A stretch of 64,000 nt of DNA from Aliiroseovarius sp. F20344 (GTDB lineage Bacteria > Pseudomonadota > Alphaproteobacteria > Rhodobacterales > Rhodobacteraceae), in the NCBI RefSeq assembly GCF_023016155.1, contig NZ_JALKBG010000008.1, forward strand, positions 188,501-252,500, in the 5' to 3' direction. Every line of letters begins with the position of its first letter. Position 1 is the first letter of the stretch. Shown here piece by piece: positions 44,849 through 54,357 of the stretch. A program made the position numbers and the translations under genes. The notes under the pieces were generated by a model that worked only from the letters and a program-made list of their open reading frames with translations, was not told where the DNA came from and searched no databases.

Positions 44849-46342
44849 ATGGCCCATGCACTTGATCCAGCCCTCGTTCAGTTGAGCGATGAAAATCTGG
44901 CAGATCTGCTGCCTTCGGTGTCTTGCCCGACCTACGATCGTGCAAGCCTTTCCGCTGGAATTGTCCATATCGGGCTTGGAAACTTTCATCGCGCCCATCA
45001 AGCTTGGTACTTGCATTGTTTGATGCAAAACGGCGAAGCGCTTGATTGGGCAATCGTTGGAGCGGGTGTCCGCCCAAATGATGAAAGGCAACGCCAAAAA
45101 CTGGCCACGCAGGATTATCTGACAACTCTGGTCGAACTGGATCCGGCCGGAACATCGGCAGAAGTCATTGGGCCGATGATTGATTTCGTCCCTGTTCAGC
45201 CGAGCAATCAGCAGCTGATCGAACGGATGGCGCAGCCCGATATCCGTATCGTATCCCTGACCGTGACCGAGGGCGGATATTATGTCGATCCAGTCGCCAA
45301 GACGTTTGACGCAACACATCCAGACATCAAGCATGACGTCGCAAATCCGGAAAGCCCGGCCACAGCGTTCGGCGCCATGGTGGCGGCACTTAAGATGCGG
45401 CGGGATCAGGGGATGGGGCCGTTCACCGGCCTTAGCTGTGACAACCTTCAAGGCAATGGTGCAGTCCTTCGGCAGACCGTCGTCTCGTTGGCGCGATTGA
45501 CCGATCCCCAGCTTGCAGATTGGATCGACAAGAATTGCTCGTTCCCGAACTCAATGGTGGACTGCATTGTCCCAGCAACGGGTTTGAAAGAGATCGGGCT
45601 TGTCCGATCGCTGGGCATCGCTGATGCGTCACCTGTTACCCATGAAAACTATCGTCAGTGGGTGATCGAGGATGATTTCTGTGCAGGTCGCCCGGATCTG
45701 GACAAGGTTGGCGCCACGTTCACGGATCATGTTCATGACTATGAAGCGATGAAAATTCGTATCCTGAATGGCGGACATCAGATCATCGCAGGTGTCGGTG
45801 AAATACTGTCGGTCGCAACAATTGCTGACTGCATGGCGAACGCGAAGATCCGAAATCTCTTCCGGCGCATTACATTGAACGAGATTGCACCGCACGTGAA
45901 GCCAGTTCCGAGCATAACGCCAAAGGATTATGTCGACCTGATCGACCGCCGCTTCTCGAACCCGCGCATCATTGACACGACGCGTCGGGTGGCCTTTGAC
46001 GGCTCGTCGCGGCATCCGGGATTTGTCATCCCAACGATCCGCGAAGGGATTGCGGCTGGCACGCCGATCGACGGTCTTGCTTTGGTCGAAGCAACGTGGG
46101 CACGCATGTGCGAAGGTACGCGCGAAGACGGCAGCCATATTGAGCAAAACGACCCGTTTTGGGATGACCTTCAGGAAACTGCCGTTCTGGCCAAAGCAGA
46201 CCCTTCGGTTTGGCTCCGGCAACGGCAGTACTATGGAGATCTCGCGGACCAACCCCTGTTTGCGAACGCATTTTCAAACTGGCTCAATATGATCTGGTCA
46301 AAGGGTGTCGAGGCCTCCATCGATCAATTCCTGAAAGGCTAA
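44849..46342 (+). CDS. mtlK: Mannitol 2-dehydrogenase
   Basis: 497 residues from ATG 44849; a TTG at 44843 overlaps the smoS stop. Long-chain polyol dehydrogenase: IGLGNFHRAHQAWYL near the N-terminus, SCDNLQGNGAVLR, and the active-site pattern KxxxxNxxH in MKIRILNGGHQIIA. It oxidises mannitol (also arabitol, sorbitol weakly) to fructose with NAD+. Confidence 0.93.
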   Translation: MAHALDPALVQLSDENLADLLPSVSCPTYDRASLSAGIVHIGLGNFHRAHQAWYLHCLMQNGEALDWAIVGAGVRPNDERQRQKLATQDYLTTLVELDPAGTSAEVIGPMIDFVPVQPSNQQLIERMAQPDIRIVSLTVTEGGYYVDPVAKTFDATHPDIKHDVANPESPATAFGAMVAALKMRRDQGMGPFTGLSCDNLQGNGAVLRQTVVSLARLTDPQLADWIDKNCSFPNSMVDCIVPATGLKEIGLVRSLGIADASPVTHENYRQWVIEDDFCAGRPDLDKVGATFTDHVHDYEAMKIRILNGGHQIIAGVGEILSVATIADCMANAKIRNLFRRITLNEIAPHVKPVPSITPKDYVDLIDRRFSNPRIIDTTRRVAFDGSSRHPGFVIPTIREGIAAGTPIDGLALVEATWARMCEGTREDGSHIEQNDPFWDDLQETAVLAKADPSVWLRQRQYYGDLADQPLFANAFSNWLNMIWSKGVEASIDQFLKG

Positions 46343-46345
46343 GAG

Positions 46346-47797
46346 ATGGCGTTCTTGGGTATCGACCTGGGCACTTCTGGCCTACGCGCGTTGCTCGTAG
46401 ACACCGAAGGGAGTCCAATTGGCTCGGCTGAACGCGCCTATGCGACCCACCATCCCCGCCCTGGCTGGTCCGAGCAAAATCCCAAAGACTGGATTGATGC
46501 GCTTAACTCCGCAATGCGAGAATTGCGCGATGACCATCCAGAGTTCTCGGACATTAAAGGCATTGGTGTGTCGGGCCATATGCACGGCGCAGTCTTGGTG
46601 GATGAAATCGGTGATCCGATACGTCCCTGCATTATGTGGAATGACACCCGAAGTCATGAAGAGGCCGCGCGTCTGGACGCGATACCAGAGATGCGCGCTA
46701 TTTCAGGAAATGTGGCGTTTCCCGGCTTCACCGCACCGAAACTGGAATGGGTGCGGGCGCATGAGCCAGAGAACCACGCTCGTATTTCCAAGGTGCTCCT
46801 GCCTGCTGCGTACGTGAATTGGTATTTGACGGGCGAATCTGTCTCTGATGTTTCTGATTGCTCGGGCACGGGTTGGCTGGATGTTCGTGAACGGGGGTGG
46901 TCTGAAGCACTCCTCGCCGCAGGCAACATGCACTCTAATCAGATGCCCAGGCTTGTCGAGGGATGCGACCCAGCGGGGGGACTCAGAATAGAACTTTTGT
47001 CGGACTGGGGGATCAAACACCCGGTGATCGTGGCCGGAGGCGCTGGCGACAATGCGGCAGCTGCATGCGGCATAGGTGCTCTTTCCGAAGGGCAGGGGTT
47101 TGTGTCCCTTGGGACGTCTGGTGTTTTGTTGCTGGCAAGGGATGGCTGTGATCCAGCACCGGAAACCGCGCTGCATAGCTTCTGCCACGCAATCCCAGGC
47201 CGGTGGTGCCAAATGGGCGTTATGCTTTCCGCGACCAATTCATTGAACTGGTTATCCCGCATCAGCGGGCAATCTCCCGCGTCACTGACCAAGGCGCTTG
47301 GAACGGAAATCAGAAATCCGAGCAAGGAATTGTTCTTGCCCTATCTGTCAGGTGAGCGCACCCCGCACAACGACGCACAGATCCGGGCCGCGTTCCTTGG
47401 TCTTGATACCCAGACTTCCCTTGATGACATGACGCGCGCAGTCCTCGAGGGGGTTGCCTTCGCACTGCGCGACAGTGCCGAGGCGATGAAAGCGACGGGT
47501 GCAGAAATCAAGAAGCTTTACGCGGTTGGTGGTGGCGCGGCATCACGTTACTGGGTGGAACTGATTGCAACGATACTTGGAACCAGCATCGCTTTGCCAA
47601 AGAGCGGTGAATTCGGAGCGGCCCTAGGAGCGGCAAGACTGGCGATTGTCGCCGCAACTGATGCACGTCCGGAAGAAGTGATGCATGCACCAGAGTTTTG
47701 TAAGAAGATCACCCCAAGACGCGATTTGATTCCGGTTTTTGACGATGCCTATGAACGGTTCAAAGACGCTTATCCTGCTATCCAGTCGTTGCAGTGA
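46346..47797 (+). CDS. xylB: Xylulokinase (FGGY family)
   Basis: 483 residues. N-terminal phosphate-binding GIDLGTSGLRALLVD, VSGHMHGAVLVD, and C-terminal GGGAASRYWVEL ATP-binding segment. It phosphorylates D-xylulose, the product of arabitol oxidation by MtlK. Three bases after mtlK; xylB is part of the Rhodobacter polyol operon as well. Confidence 0.93.
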   Translation: MAFLGIDLGTSGLRALLVDTEGSPIGSAERAYATHHPRPGWSEQNPKDWIDALNSAMRELRDDHPEFSDIKGIGVSGHMHGAVLVDEIGDPIRPCIMWNDTRSHEEAARLDAIPEMRAISGNVAFPGFTAPKLEWVRAHEPENHARISKVLLPAAYVNWYLTGESVSDVSDCSGTGWLDVRERGWSEALLAAGNMHSNQMPRLVEGCDPAGGLRIELLSDWGIKHPVIVAGGAGDNAAAACGIGALSEGQGFVSLGTSGVLLLARDGCDPAPETALHSFCHAIPGRWCQMGVMLSATNSLNWLSRISGQSPASLTKALGTEIRNPSKELFLPYLSGERTPHNDAQIRAAFLGLDTQTSLDDMTRAVLEGVAFALRDSAEAMKATGAEIKKLYAVGGGAASRYWVELIATILGTSIALPKSGEFGAALGAARLAIVAATDARPEEVMHAPEFCKKITPRRDLIPVFDDAYERFKDAYPAIQSLQ

Positions 47798-47838
47798 CAC
47801 TGCACGGTCTTCGAGTAACAATAAGAAGGTAAACCCAG

Positions 47839-48765
47839 ATGATCCTTTGCTGTGGCGAAGCTTTGATCGACATGATCCCGGAAGCGACCCAATCAGGCCG
47901 AGACGGCTTTGTGCCCCATTGTGGCGGGGCCGTTTTCAACACCGCCATCGCCTTGGGGCGCTTAGGTGCGCACACGGGGATGCTGACAGGGCTTTCCAAC
48001 GATATGTTTGGTCGCCAACTGGCAGATGCGTTGGGCGCAAGCCGTGTCGATACACGCCACGTCGTTACAAGTGACCGCCCCACCACATTGGCCTTTGTAA
48101 AATTGGTTGATGGTCACGCAAGCTATACGTTCTATGATGAAAACTCAGCCGGTCGAATGCTGATGCCAGAAGATATGCCGGCAAAGTTGACAGACGTCTC
48201 TGCGCTGTATTTCGGAGGCATCAGTCTGGCCTGTGAGCCGGGCGCTGATGCGTATTTGGCATTTGCCAAAGACCACGCTACCACACGAGCAGTTATGGTT
48301 GATCCAAACATACGTGCTGGGTTCATTACGGATGAAAATAGGTATCGTTCACGGTTGGACGTACTCATTTCTTTGGCGGATGTGGTCAAGGTTTCGGATG
48401 AGGATCTGAACTGGATCAACCAAACCCCGGTGCCGCTGGAAGAAAAGGCGCGGGCGTTGCTGGAACAAGGTCCCGCATTTGTCGTAGTCACGCGCGGCGG
48501 TGAAGGTGCGAGTGGGTTTTTGAACGAGGGCGGACAAATCGACGTTCCCGCGCAACGGGTTCAGATTGTTGATACGGTTGGCGCAGGTGACACATTCAAT
48601 GCGGGCGTCATGGCCAAGCTGTCGGAACGTGGACAGCTGACGAAAAAAGCGCTTTCAGCCCTCACGCCAGAAATGGCATACGAGGCACTTGCCTTTGGTG
48701 CCAACGTAGCCGCCATCACTGTTTCACGCGCCGGAGCAAACCCTCCTTGGGGGGATGAGTTGTAA
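47839..48765 (+). CDS. Fructokinase, PfkB/ribokinase family
   Basis: 308 residues. PfkB signatures: CGGAVFNTAIALGRLG near the N-terminus and DTVGAGDTFNAGVM (anion hole and catalytic Asp) near residue 248. It should phosphorylate the fructose made by SmoS and MtlK (the role of mtlZ in Rhodobacter). 41-base gap after xylB with an AGAAGG site; last base shared with the next ATG. Confidence 0.9.
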   Translation: MILCCGEALIDMIPEATQSGRDGFVPHCGGAVFNTAIALGRLGAHTGMLTGLSNDMFGRQLADALGASRVDTRHVVTSDRPTTLAFVKLVDGHASYTFYDENSAGRMLMPEDMPAKLTDVSALYFGGISLACEPGADAYLAFAKDHATTRAVMVDPNIRAGFITDENRYRSRLDVLISLADVVKVSDEDLNWINQTPVPLEEKARALLEQGPAFVVVTRGGEGASGFLNEGGQIDVPAQRVQIVDTVGAGDTFNAGVMAKLSERGQLTKKALSALTPEMAYEALAFGANVAAITVSRAGANPPWGDEL

Positions 48766-49385
48766 TGGAGAATTTGGTCACCTTCGAGATGCTACTCGAT
48801 GAGATCAAGTCGCGCGCAGACGGTGATAGGCGCATTCTCGTCGGCATCGCGGGACCGCCCGGTTCGGGCAAGTCCACACTTGCGGAAGACCTTGCTAATG
48901 GCATCGGTATATCCGCGGCGGTTTTGCCCATGGACGGCTTCCACCTAGATAACGCAACACTGCGGCAGAAAGGCCTTTTGGACCGAAAAGGTGCGCCCGA
49001 AACTTTTGACGCCGTAGGCTTTGTCGAACTGGTCCGCGCGTTGAAGCACCAATCAAGCCTGACTTACCCCACCTTTGATCGCGACGCTGACAGTGCCATT
49101 CCTGACGGAGGACGCATTGATGCCGGTTCAGATATTGTCTTGGTCGAAGGGAACTATCTGCTTCTCGACCTTCCACCTTGGTCCGAACTTGCCGCGCTGT
49201 TTGATATGACGGTAAAACTTGTTGTCGCCAGATCAGAGCTGGAAAGGCGGCTAACTAAACGATGGCTCGATCACGGGTTATCACCAACCGCTGCAAAAAA
49301 TCGCGCGCATGAAAATGACATGCGCAACGCGGATTTGGTATTGGAAAGCTCACGGGCATCCGACTTTGTTGTTCAGGCCGGTTAG
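48765..49385 (+). CDS. P-loop nucleoside/nucleotide kinase-like protein (FrcK/PanK-like)
   Basis: 206 residues. Walker A GPPGSGKST near residue 31, DGFHLDN after beta-2 as in uridine kinase and pantothenate kinase relatives, and ELERRLTKRW lid region. The group includes FrcK, found with fructose importers in rhizobia, whose substrate is not settled. Last gene of the polyol operon; ATG overlaps the fructokinase stop. A sugar kinase role is inferred from context only. Confidence 0.82.
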   Translation: MENLVTFEMLLDEIKSRADGDRRILVGIAGPPGSGKSTLAEDLANGIGISAAVLPMDGFHLDNATLRQKGLLDRKGAPETFDAVGFVELVRALKHQSSLTYPTFDRDADSAIPDGGRIDAGSDIVLVEGNYLLLDLPPWSELAALFDMTVKLVVARSELERRLTKRWLDHGLSPTAAKNRAHENDMRNADLVLESSRASDFVVQAG

Positions 49386-49549
49386 GTCTTAATCTCCATT
49401 ACCTCAATGGAATTTGTTGTAGCGCGCCAGTTGTTTTGTGTGCGTTGCCGCTTTTTCAAACTTAGCGAAACTTCCAGTCTGGGTTCTATGAGGTGTCCCT
49501 CGATAAAGATCGGACAAGATTGCATAACTTGGATATTGGCTCGTCCCGG

Positions 49550-49879
49550 TTACCCATTCGCGGCAGTCGACAAAGCGTTCAATACGACAACTCCGGATAG
49601 GATCAGGCCAACGCCGAGATAGGCAAAGCCGTCCAGTTTTTGCCCGAACGCCATGGCGCCAAGCAGCGTAACGCCAGCGATACCACCACCAGCCCATACC
49701 GAATACGCTACCGCGACCGGCATGGTGCGCACGACAAGTGACATGACGTAAAAGGCTGTTCCGAAACAAAGAAGCGTCAGGCCTGCAAAGCCAAGCTTGG
49801 TGAATCCATCAGACAGCTTAAGCGAAGCGGTTGCGAGTATTTCGATCGCGACACCGATCGATAACAAAATCCAGTGCAT
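49550..49879 (-). CDS. Small multidrug resistance (SMR) efflux protein
   Basis: 109 residues, four membrane helices. The essential Glu lies in helix 1 (GVAIEILATASLKLSDGF) and the signature AYSVWAGGGIAGV in the loop before helix 3. EmrE/QacE-like proton-drug antiporter or guanidinium exporter (Gdx); the subgroup cannot be settled by eye. Convergent with the polyol operon. Confidence 0.9.
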   Translation of the reverse strand: MHWILLSIGVAIEILATASLKLSDGFTKLGFAGLTLLCFGTAFYVMSLVVRTMPVAVAYSVWAGGGIAGVTLLGAMAFGQKLDGFAYLGVGLILSGVVVLNALSTAANG

Positions 49880-49938
49880 GCGTAGTCTCCTTGATTGGTT
49901 TCAATGCGGTCGTCCAGCTTCAAAGCTGTCACGCGACC

Positions 49939-51492
49939 TTATCCCCTGAACTTCGGGAAGACCTTGGGGTCAACGCTTGCCGCTGACAGCAGTCCGCCCC
50001 AAAGCGCACCGGGTACGCCGGGGCTCGCAACGTCCTGCCCTGCCAGATAAAGCCCTGGGATTGGTGTCTGGGCCCGCAAAGCGTCGCTCATGACGCGCTC
50101 GGGCGTTACATCGAGCCCATAGAACGCCCCCTCGCGATGTCCGGTATAGGAAACGGTGGATAGTGGCGTTGCCAGTTCGCAATGAACGATCAGCTTTGCG
50201 AGATCGGGGAAGTAACGCTCGAACTGCGCCATCATTGTCACTTCGACTCGACGTTTAAAATCGGCGTAGTCTTCGCCGCGTTCCCGGGCGGGTTGATCTG
50301 CCCACTTTGCCACCGAGTCCCAGTCGGACCAGACCATGAATTGCCCCATGTGCTTTTGCTTCGGACCGGGGTCATGCTTCGGGTTCTTGAGCGACCCAAA
50401 AGAGGCGACCATGCAAGGTGGCTCACCATCCGGTGCCGATGTCCAAAGCGCGTCGACCTCTCCGGTTGGATAGATCCAATGGTTCGCCTTTGTGGCACCA
50501 GCGGCTTCGATGTCACCTTCAAAGCCAATAAACAGGGTGTAATGCGCGATGCTGGAGGGCAGAGCACGGATTTCCGCGATCCAGTCCTCATGGCCGCAAT
50601 CCGCTGGCAAAAGGTTGTCGATGGTTTCGCGTACCCCGATATCCGAAATCACAGCGTCTGCGCGGATCTCCGTGCCGTCGTCAGTGCGGACACCAACAAC
50701 AGTGTCGTCCTCAATCAGCAGCTCTTCGACGCGGACGCCTGCGCGGGTTTCTCCACCGTTTTTTGCAATGGTCGGTGTGATGTGATCGGCAAAGGCGGCG
50801 CTGCCGCCCACCGGATACCAAGAACCACTCCAAAGGTACCAACCTGAGATCAAGGCATGCATGGCGAAGCTTGCCTTGCTGGGCAGACCCCCGTGATCGC
50901 CCCATTGTGCAGCCATTGCCGCAGCAAGCTCTGGGTGGTCGGTGATGTCGTCGATGACCTCTTTTGTCGTCCGCGCGCACCATTTCGCAAGCGCGCGGCG
51001 GTTCCACCAGTCAAGCATGTCTCCTGCAACTTCGGGCATCGCGCGAGTCGGGAAGATCTTGTACATCGCCGCACGACCTTCGCGCAGCGCATGCGTCCAA
51101 GCTTCGATGGCTTCTGTCTGGTCTGGGAAGCGGTCCTTCAGATCGCGTTCCTGGGCTTCGTAGGGGCGCGAAAGCGGCAATGGCTCTGACCATCCGATGT
51201 GCAGGATGTCATAGACCGATCCCAAGGATACGAAATCAATGGGTGTTTCACACAGCCAATCCAGCATCTCGCGATTGCGATCTTCCGGCGCCATACCGCC
51301 CAGATAATGAAGACCAACATCCCAAGTGAATCCGTCGCGCGAGAAGCTGTGAGTCAGACCACCAAGCGTTTGGTGTTGCTCCAGCAACAGAACCTTATGT
51401 CCGACACGGCTTAATGCTGCACCTGCCGTCATACCCCCGATGCCCGAGCCGATAACGATGGCGTCCCAATGATCGTTTTTCGAATTGATCAT
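49939..51492 (-). CDS. FAD-dependent phytoene desaturase / retinol saturase-like oxidoreductase
   Basis: 517 residues from ATG 51492 (GGAGG upstream); the open frame beyond has no ribosome site. Rossmann motif GSGIGGMTAGAALSRVG then LLEQHQTLGGLTHSF, as in the CrtI/RetSat group, and a C-terminal FAD contact GLYLAGQDVASPGVPGALWGG. No carotenoid gene lies nearby, so a role in carotenoid synthesis is not supported; the RetSat-like features point to saturation or oxidation of a lipid or isoprenoid. Divergent from the flavodoxin gene. Confidence 0.85.
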   Translation of the reverse strand: MINSKNDHWDAIVIGSGIGGMTAGAALSRVGHKVLLLEQHQTLGGLTHSFSRDGFTWDVGLHYLGGMAPEDRNREMLDWLCETPIDFVSLGSVYDILHIGWSEPLPLSRPYEAQERDLKDRFPDQTEAIEAWTHALREGRAAMYKIFPTRAMPEVAGDMLDWWNRRALAKWCARTTKEVIDDITDHPELAAAMAAQWGDHGGLPSKASFAMHALISGWYLWSGSWYPVGGSAAFADHITPTIAKNGGETRAGVRVEELLIEDDTVVGVRTDDGTEIRADAVISDIGVRETIDNLLPADCGHEDWIAEIRALPSSIAHYTLFIGFEGDIEAAGATKANHWIYPTGEVDALWTSAPDGEPPCMVASFGSLKNPKHDPGPKQKHMGQFMVWSDWDSVAKWADQPARERGEDYADFKRRVEVTMMAQFERYFPDLAKLIVHCELATPLSTVSYTGHREGAFYGLDVTPERVMSDALRAQTPIPGLYLAGQDVASPGVPGALWGGLLSAASVDPKVFPKFRG

Positions 51493-51786
51493 AGTATAAT
51501 CCTCCAAAGTTCGATGAGTACGCTTTGCCTGCGACCGCTGGGCATTGCGTCTGAATATACAGTCTGGGGGCCGGTTAATACGCGCCCCTCGCAATCAATA
51601 AACTCTGCTCAAAACCTCATGTACCGAACCGCATTTTCGAGTTCGAAATTGGGCTTATGGCGGCAAGCTAGCATGGGTGCTGTTTAGGTGCATTGAGGTG
51701 CGTCAATGACGGTTTGGACCAATTGCGCCATAAGTAAACGAGACGGGAAAGGAAGTAGGTGGAACAGATTTTGTGGAGGTCTCGTT

Positions 51787-52323
51787 GTGAAAGGCGCAGT
51801 ACTATATACGACCAAGTACGGTAGCACCGCCGAGTATGCTGGTTGGATCGGCGAAGCAGCCGAATTGCCAGTCTTGAACGTCCAGAAAGATAACGTCGAT
51901 CTGGATGCTTATGATTTTCTGATCCTCGCAACGCCGGTGATTTACTACAAGCTTCTAATCACCGATTGGGTGCAGGAAAATCTGGCCAAGCTCGATCAGA
52001 AACCCGTCATCATGGTAACCGTGTCTGGTGCGCCTCCCGGCCCGAAGCTTGATGCTTGGGTGGGTGATAGCTTGCCGACAGATTTCATCGCGCGGGCAAA
52101 GCATGTCGCGTTGCGTGGGCGTCAGGTGCCGGGCGAGCTTAGCTGGTTTGACCGAATGATGTTGATCATCGCAGCATGGAAGAACCCCGATCCCGTGGCC
52201 AGCGAGGAAGAGCTGAAAGGGTTCGACTACATGGACAGAAACAGCATTGCGCCGGTCGTGGCGCTGGCAAGGAAATACCAGTTGTGCACGCCCGCAGCGG
52301 CGCAAGATTTTCCGGTGATGTGA
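51787..52323 (+). CDS. Flavodoxin-domain protein (HemG-like), GTG start
   Basis: 178 residues from the GTG at 51787, chosen because a GGAGG site lies seven bases upstream and because the flavodoxin strand VLYTTKYGSTAEYAGWIG begins right after it. TTKYGST is the FMN phosphate loop. Related proteins act as menaquinone-dependent protoporphyrinogen oxidase (HemG) or generic electron carriers. No membrane segment. Followed by a DUF1801 gene 8 bases downstream. Confidence 0.8.
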   Translation: MKGAVLYTTKYGSTAEYAGWIGEAAELPVLNVQKDNVDLDAYDFLILATPVIYYKLLITDWVQENLAKLDQKPVIMVTVSGAPPGPKLDAWVGDSLPTDFIARAKHVALRGRQVPGELSWFDRMMLIIAAWKNPDPVASEEELKGFDYMDRNSIAPVVALARKYQLCTPAAAQDFPVM

Positions 52324-52331
52324 GGTATCCA

Positions 52332-52709
52332 ATGACCAGTAAAATCGACCAGGTTGATGACTATATCGGCAAGTGCAATGCACCCGTCGTGCCGCTGTTG
52401 AAGGATTTGAGGGCCTACATACACGCGACCTTGCCGGGTGCGTCGGAAGATATGCAATATGGCGTCCCTGTCTTCCTCAATGCACATGGAGCGCCCGTGC
52501 TTTATCTGTTCGGATCGAAAGAGTACGTGAATTTCGGTTTTCTGCGCAGCTCAGAGCTTTCAGATCCGAATGGGGTGCTGGAGGGGTCAGGAAAACCAAG
52601 CAAGCACATTCGCGTATTGCCGGGACGTCCGGTCGACTGGGCTGGCCTGACTGCGTTTGTCACGCAATGCGAAAGTATTAGCTCAGACGCTCGTAACACA
52701 ATGCATTAG
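52332..52709 (+). CDS. DUF1801 domain protein
   Basis: 125 residues from ATG 52332. Typical features of this small alpha/beta family: IHATLPGASEDMQYGVPVF and LYLFGSKEYVNFGFL. Role unknown. Eight bases after the flavodoxin gene, 20 before the nitroreductase gene; probably one transcript. Confidence 0.82.
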   Translation: MTSKIDQVDDYIGKCNAPVVPLLKDLRAYIHATLPGASEDMQYGVPVFLNAHGAPVLYLFGSKEYVNFGFLRSSELSDPNGVLEGSGKPSKHIRVLPGRPVDWAGLTAFVTQCESISSDARNTMH

Positions 52710-52729
52710 CAAGGAATGGAGAATTCGTG

Positions 52730-53536
52730 ATGCCGGTAACTCCAAACGCTCTAAGTGAAATGGGAAAGTTTGATAAAGTCGTTGCTACTGATGAGGAGCG
52801 ACCGAACCCGTCATTCAAAGAAACTGCATTGCCCGGCTTCAAGAAAGCTGTGCAAGGACGGCGTGCCATTCGGATTTTCGACGGTGTTCCTTTGCCCGAG
52901 GACGTTATGCGCGATTGCTTGCGCGACGCTATTCTTGCCCCTAGCTCTTCGAACCTTCAATGCTATGAGCTTTATTGGATTCGGGATGAAGAGAAGAAAA
53001 AGCAGATTGTTCCGCTTTGCTTAGGTCAACCCGGTGTCGAAACAGCAGGGGATATTGTCGTCGTCGTGTCGCGGGTCGACGATTGGGAGGCTCACCTTAA
53101 AAAGCTGGTGGGCATTATGACTAATAACGGACAGAGGCCGTTAAAAGGGCCGATCCTAGACTACTACGAAAACATTGTTCCGATGTTGATGAAAACTGAT
53201 CGCTGGGGATTCAATAACATCAAGCGGCGGATGATGTTTTGGATCAGGGGTAGAACCCAACCAACTCCAAACGGCCCCGTACGGCGCGCGGATCACCGAA
53301 TCTATGGCCACATTCAAGCGAGCTTGGCCGCAGAAAACCTGATGCTTTCGATTGCAGCTCACGGGTATGAATCTTGTCCGATTGGCGGGATAGATAGCCG
53401 TGGAATTGGGACGCTGTTGGGGCTTCCTCCTATGGCAGAAGTCACGTTGGTGATAGGCGTGGGAACCGGTATGCCTGAAGGCTTGTTCAGCCCGCGAACA
53501 AGGTTTCCATTCAGTGATCTGGTCAAAGAAATTTAG
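52730..53536 (+). CDS. Nitroreductase-family FMN oxidoreductase
   Basis: 268 residues; start at ATG 52730 with GGAG upstream (GTG 52727 also possible). FMN-contact GRRAIRIFDGVPLP near residue 42, SSSNLQCYELYWIRD, and the C-terminal GLPPMAEVTLVIGVG. It is longer than usual (about 200) through an insert at about 130-190. Substrate unknown; family uses NAD(P)H to reduce nitro compounds, quinones or flavins. Confidence 0.87.
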   Translation: MPVTPNALSEMGKFDKVVATDEERPNPSFKETALPGFKKAVQGRRAIRIFDGVPLPEDVMRDCLRDAILAPSSSNLQCYELYWIRDEEKKKQIVPLCLGQPGVETAGDIVVVVSRVDDWEAHLKKLVGIMTNNGQRPLKGPILDYYENIVPMLMKTDRWGFNNIKRRMMFWIRGRTQPTPNGPVRRADHRIYGHIQASLAAENLMLSIAAHGYESCPIGGIDSRGIGTLLGLPPMAEVTLVIGVGTGMPEGLFSPRTRFPFSDLVKEI

Positions 53537-53634
53537 GCTTCAGGACCACAAGCACTGATGCCGGGAATGGCGATAGATTTGAGAGGGTATTCTGCTTCGA
53601 TCAAACCTTAGTAATGACACATCAGGAGAGGCTG

Positions 53635-54357
53635 ATGCACTATGAAGACCAAGATTACCGCCGTGCGGGCGTCATTGTCGGTTTGCTGTTCATCGTAGCG
53701 ACCCTATTTCTGTTCTTGGGGGAAGCGTTCTATCGATCTTACCTCGATCATACGGCTGTTCTGACCATCGCGGCAGAAAACAAACCAATCATCATCTTCG
53801 GCCTCTTGATCGAGCTGATCTGCATCCTCGCGATGCCTTTAATTGGCGCGTTTATCTATCCGGTTCTGCGTCGGGTCAGTACTCGCTTTGCTTTGACTTA
53901 CTTCTTTTTCCGCAGTCTTGAAGGCATCATTCTCATCAATGTGGCGCTGACCAACAAGTTTGCCCTGATCACGCTCAGTGATGCGGTGGCGATGGGGGCC
54001 GATCCGACCTTGGCGGAAAGCGCTCGGATGCTGGTCGAAGCCCAGAATGCTTGGGGAAACACGGACGGATTGCTCTACAATGTAATCTTTGGGCTGGGCG
54101 CTCTGTGTCTCTATTCAATGCTCTTTCAAGCCAAGCTCATTCCGCGTTGGATCTCGGTCTGGGGGGTGATCGCAATTGCCATTTTGATGGCTCTTGTCAT
54201 CGCGGCGATGCTTTTCCCCATGCCAGCTTGGACAGCTCTGCTCTTGGTTCCAATCGCAGTGCAGGAAATGGTCATGGCGCTTTGGTTTATCTTCCGCGGG
54301 TTCGATTTTGGCACACTGGAAGCCGACAATGCCGATACAGCTGAGGTCACATCATGA
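53635..54357 (+). CDS. DUF4386 membrane protein
   Basis: 240 residues from ATG 53635 (AGGAG seven bases upstream; ATG 53614 has none). About six membrane helices; FFFRSLEGIILI and NAWGNTDGLLYNVIFGLGA match the DUF4386 family, which has no known function. Ends in ATGA overlap with the oxidoreductase gene, so co-transcribed. Confidence 0.82.
   Translation: MHYEDQDYRRAGVIVGLLFIVATLFLFLGEAFYRSYLDHTAVLTIAAENKPIIIFGLLIELICILAMPLIGAFIYPVLRRVSTRFALTYFFFRSLEGIILINVALTNKFALITLSDAVAMGADPTLAESARMLVEAQNAWGNTDGLLYNVIFGLGALCLYSMLFQAKLIPRWISVWGVIAIAILMALVIAAMLFPMPAWTALLLVPIAVQEMVMALWFIFRGFDFGTLEADNADTAEVTS

Noticed and set aside
50182-50847. Plus-strand frame opposite the phytoene-desaturase-like gene
   Set aside because: Shadow of a conserved FAD oxidoreductase.
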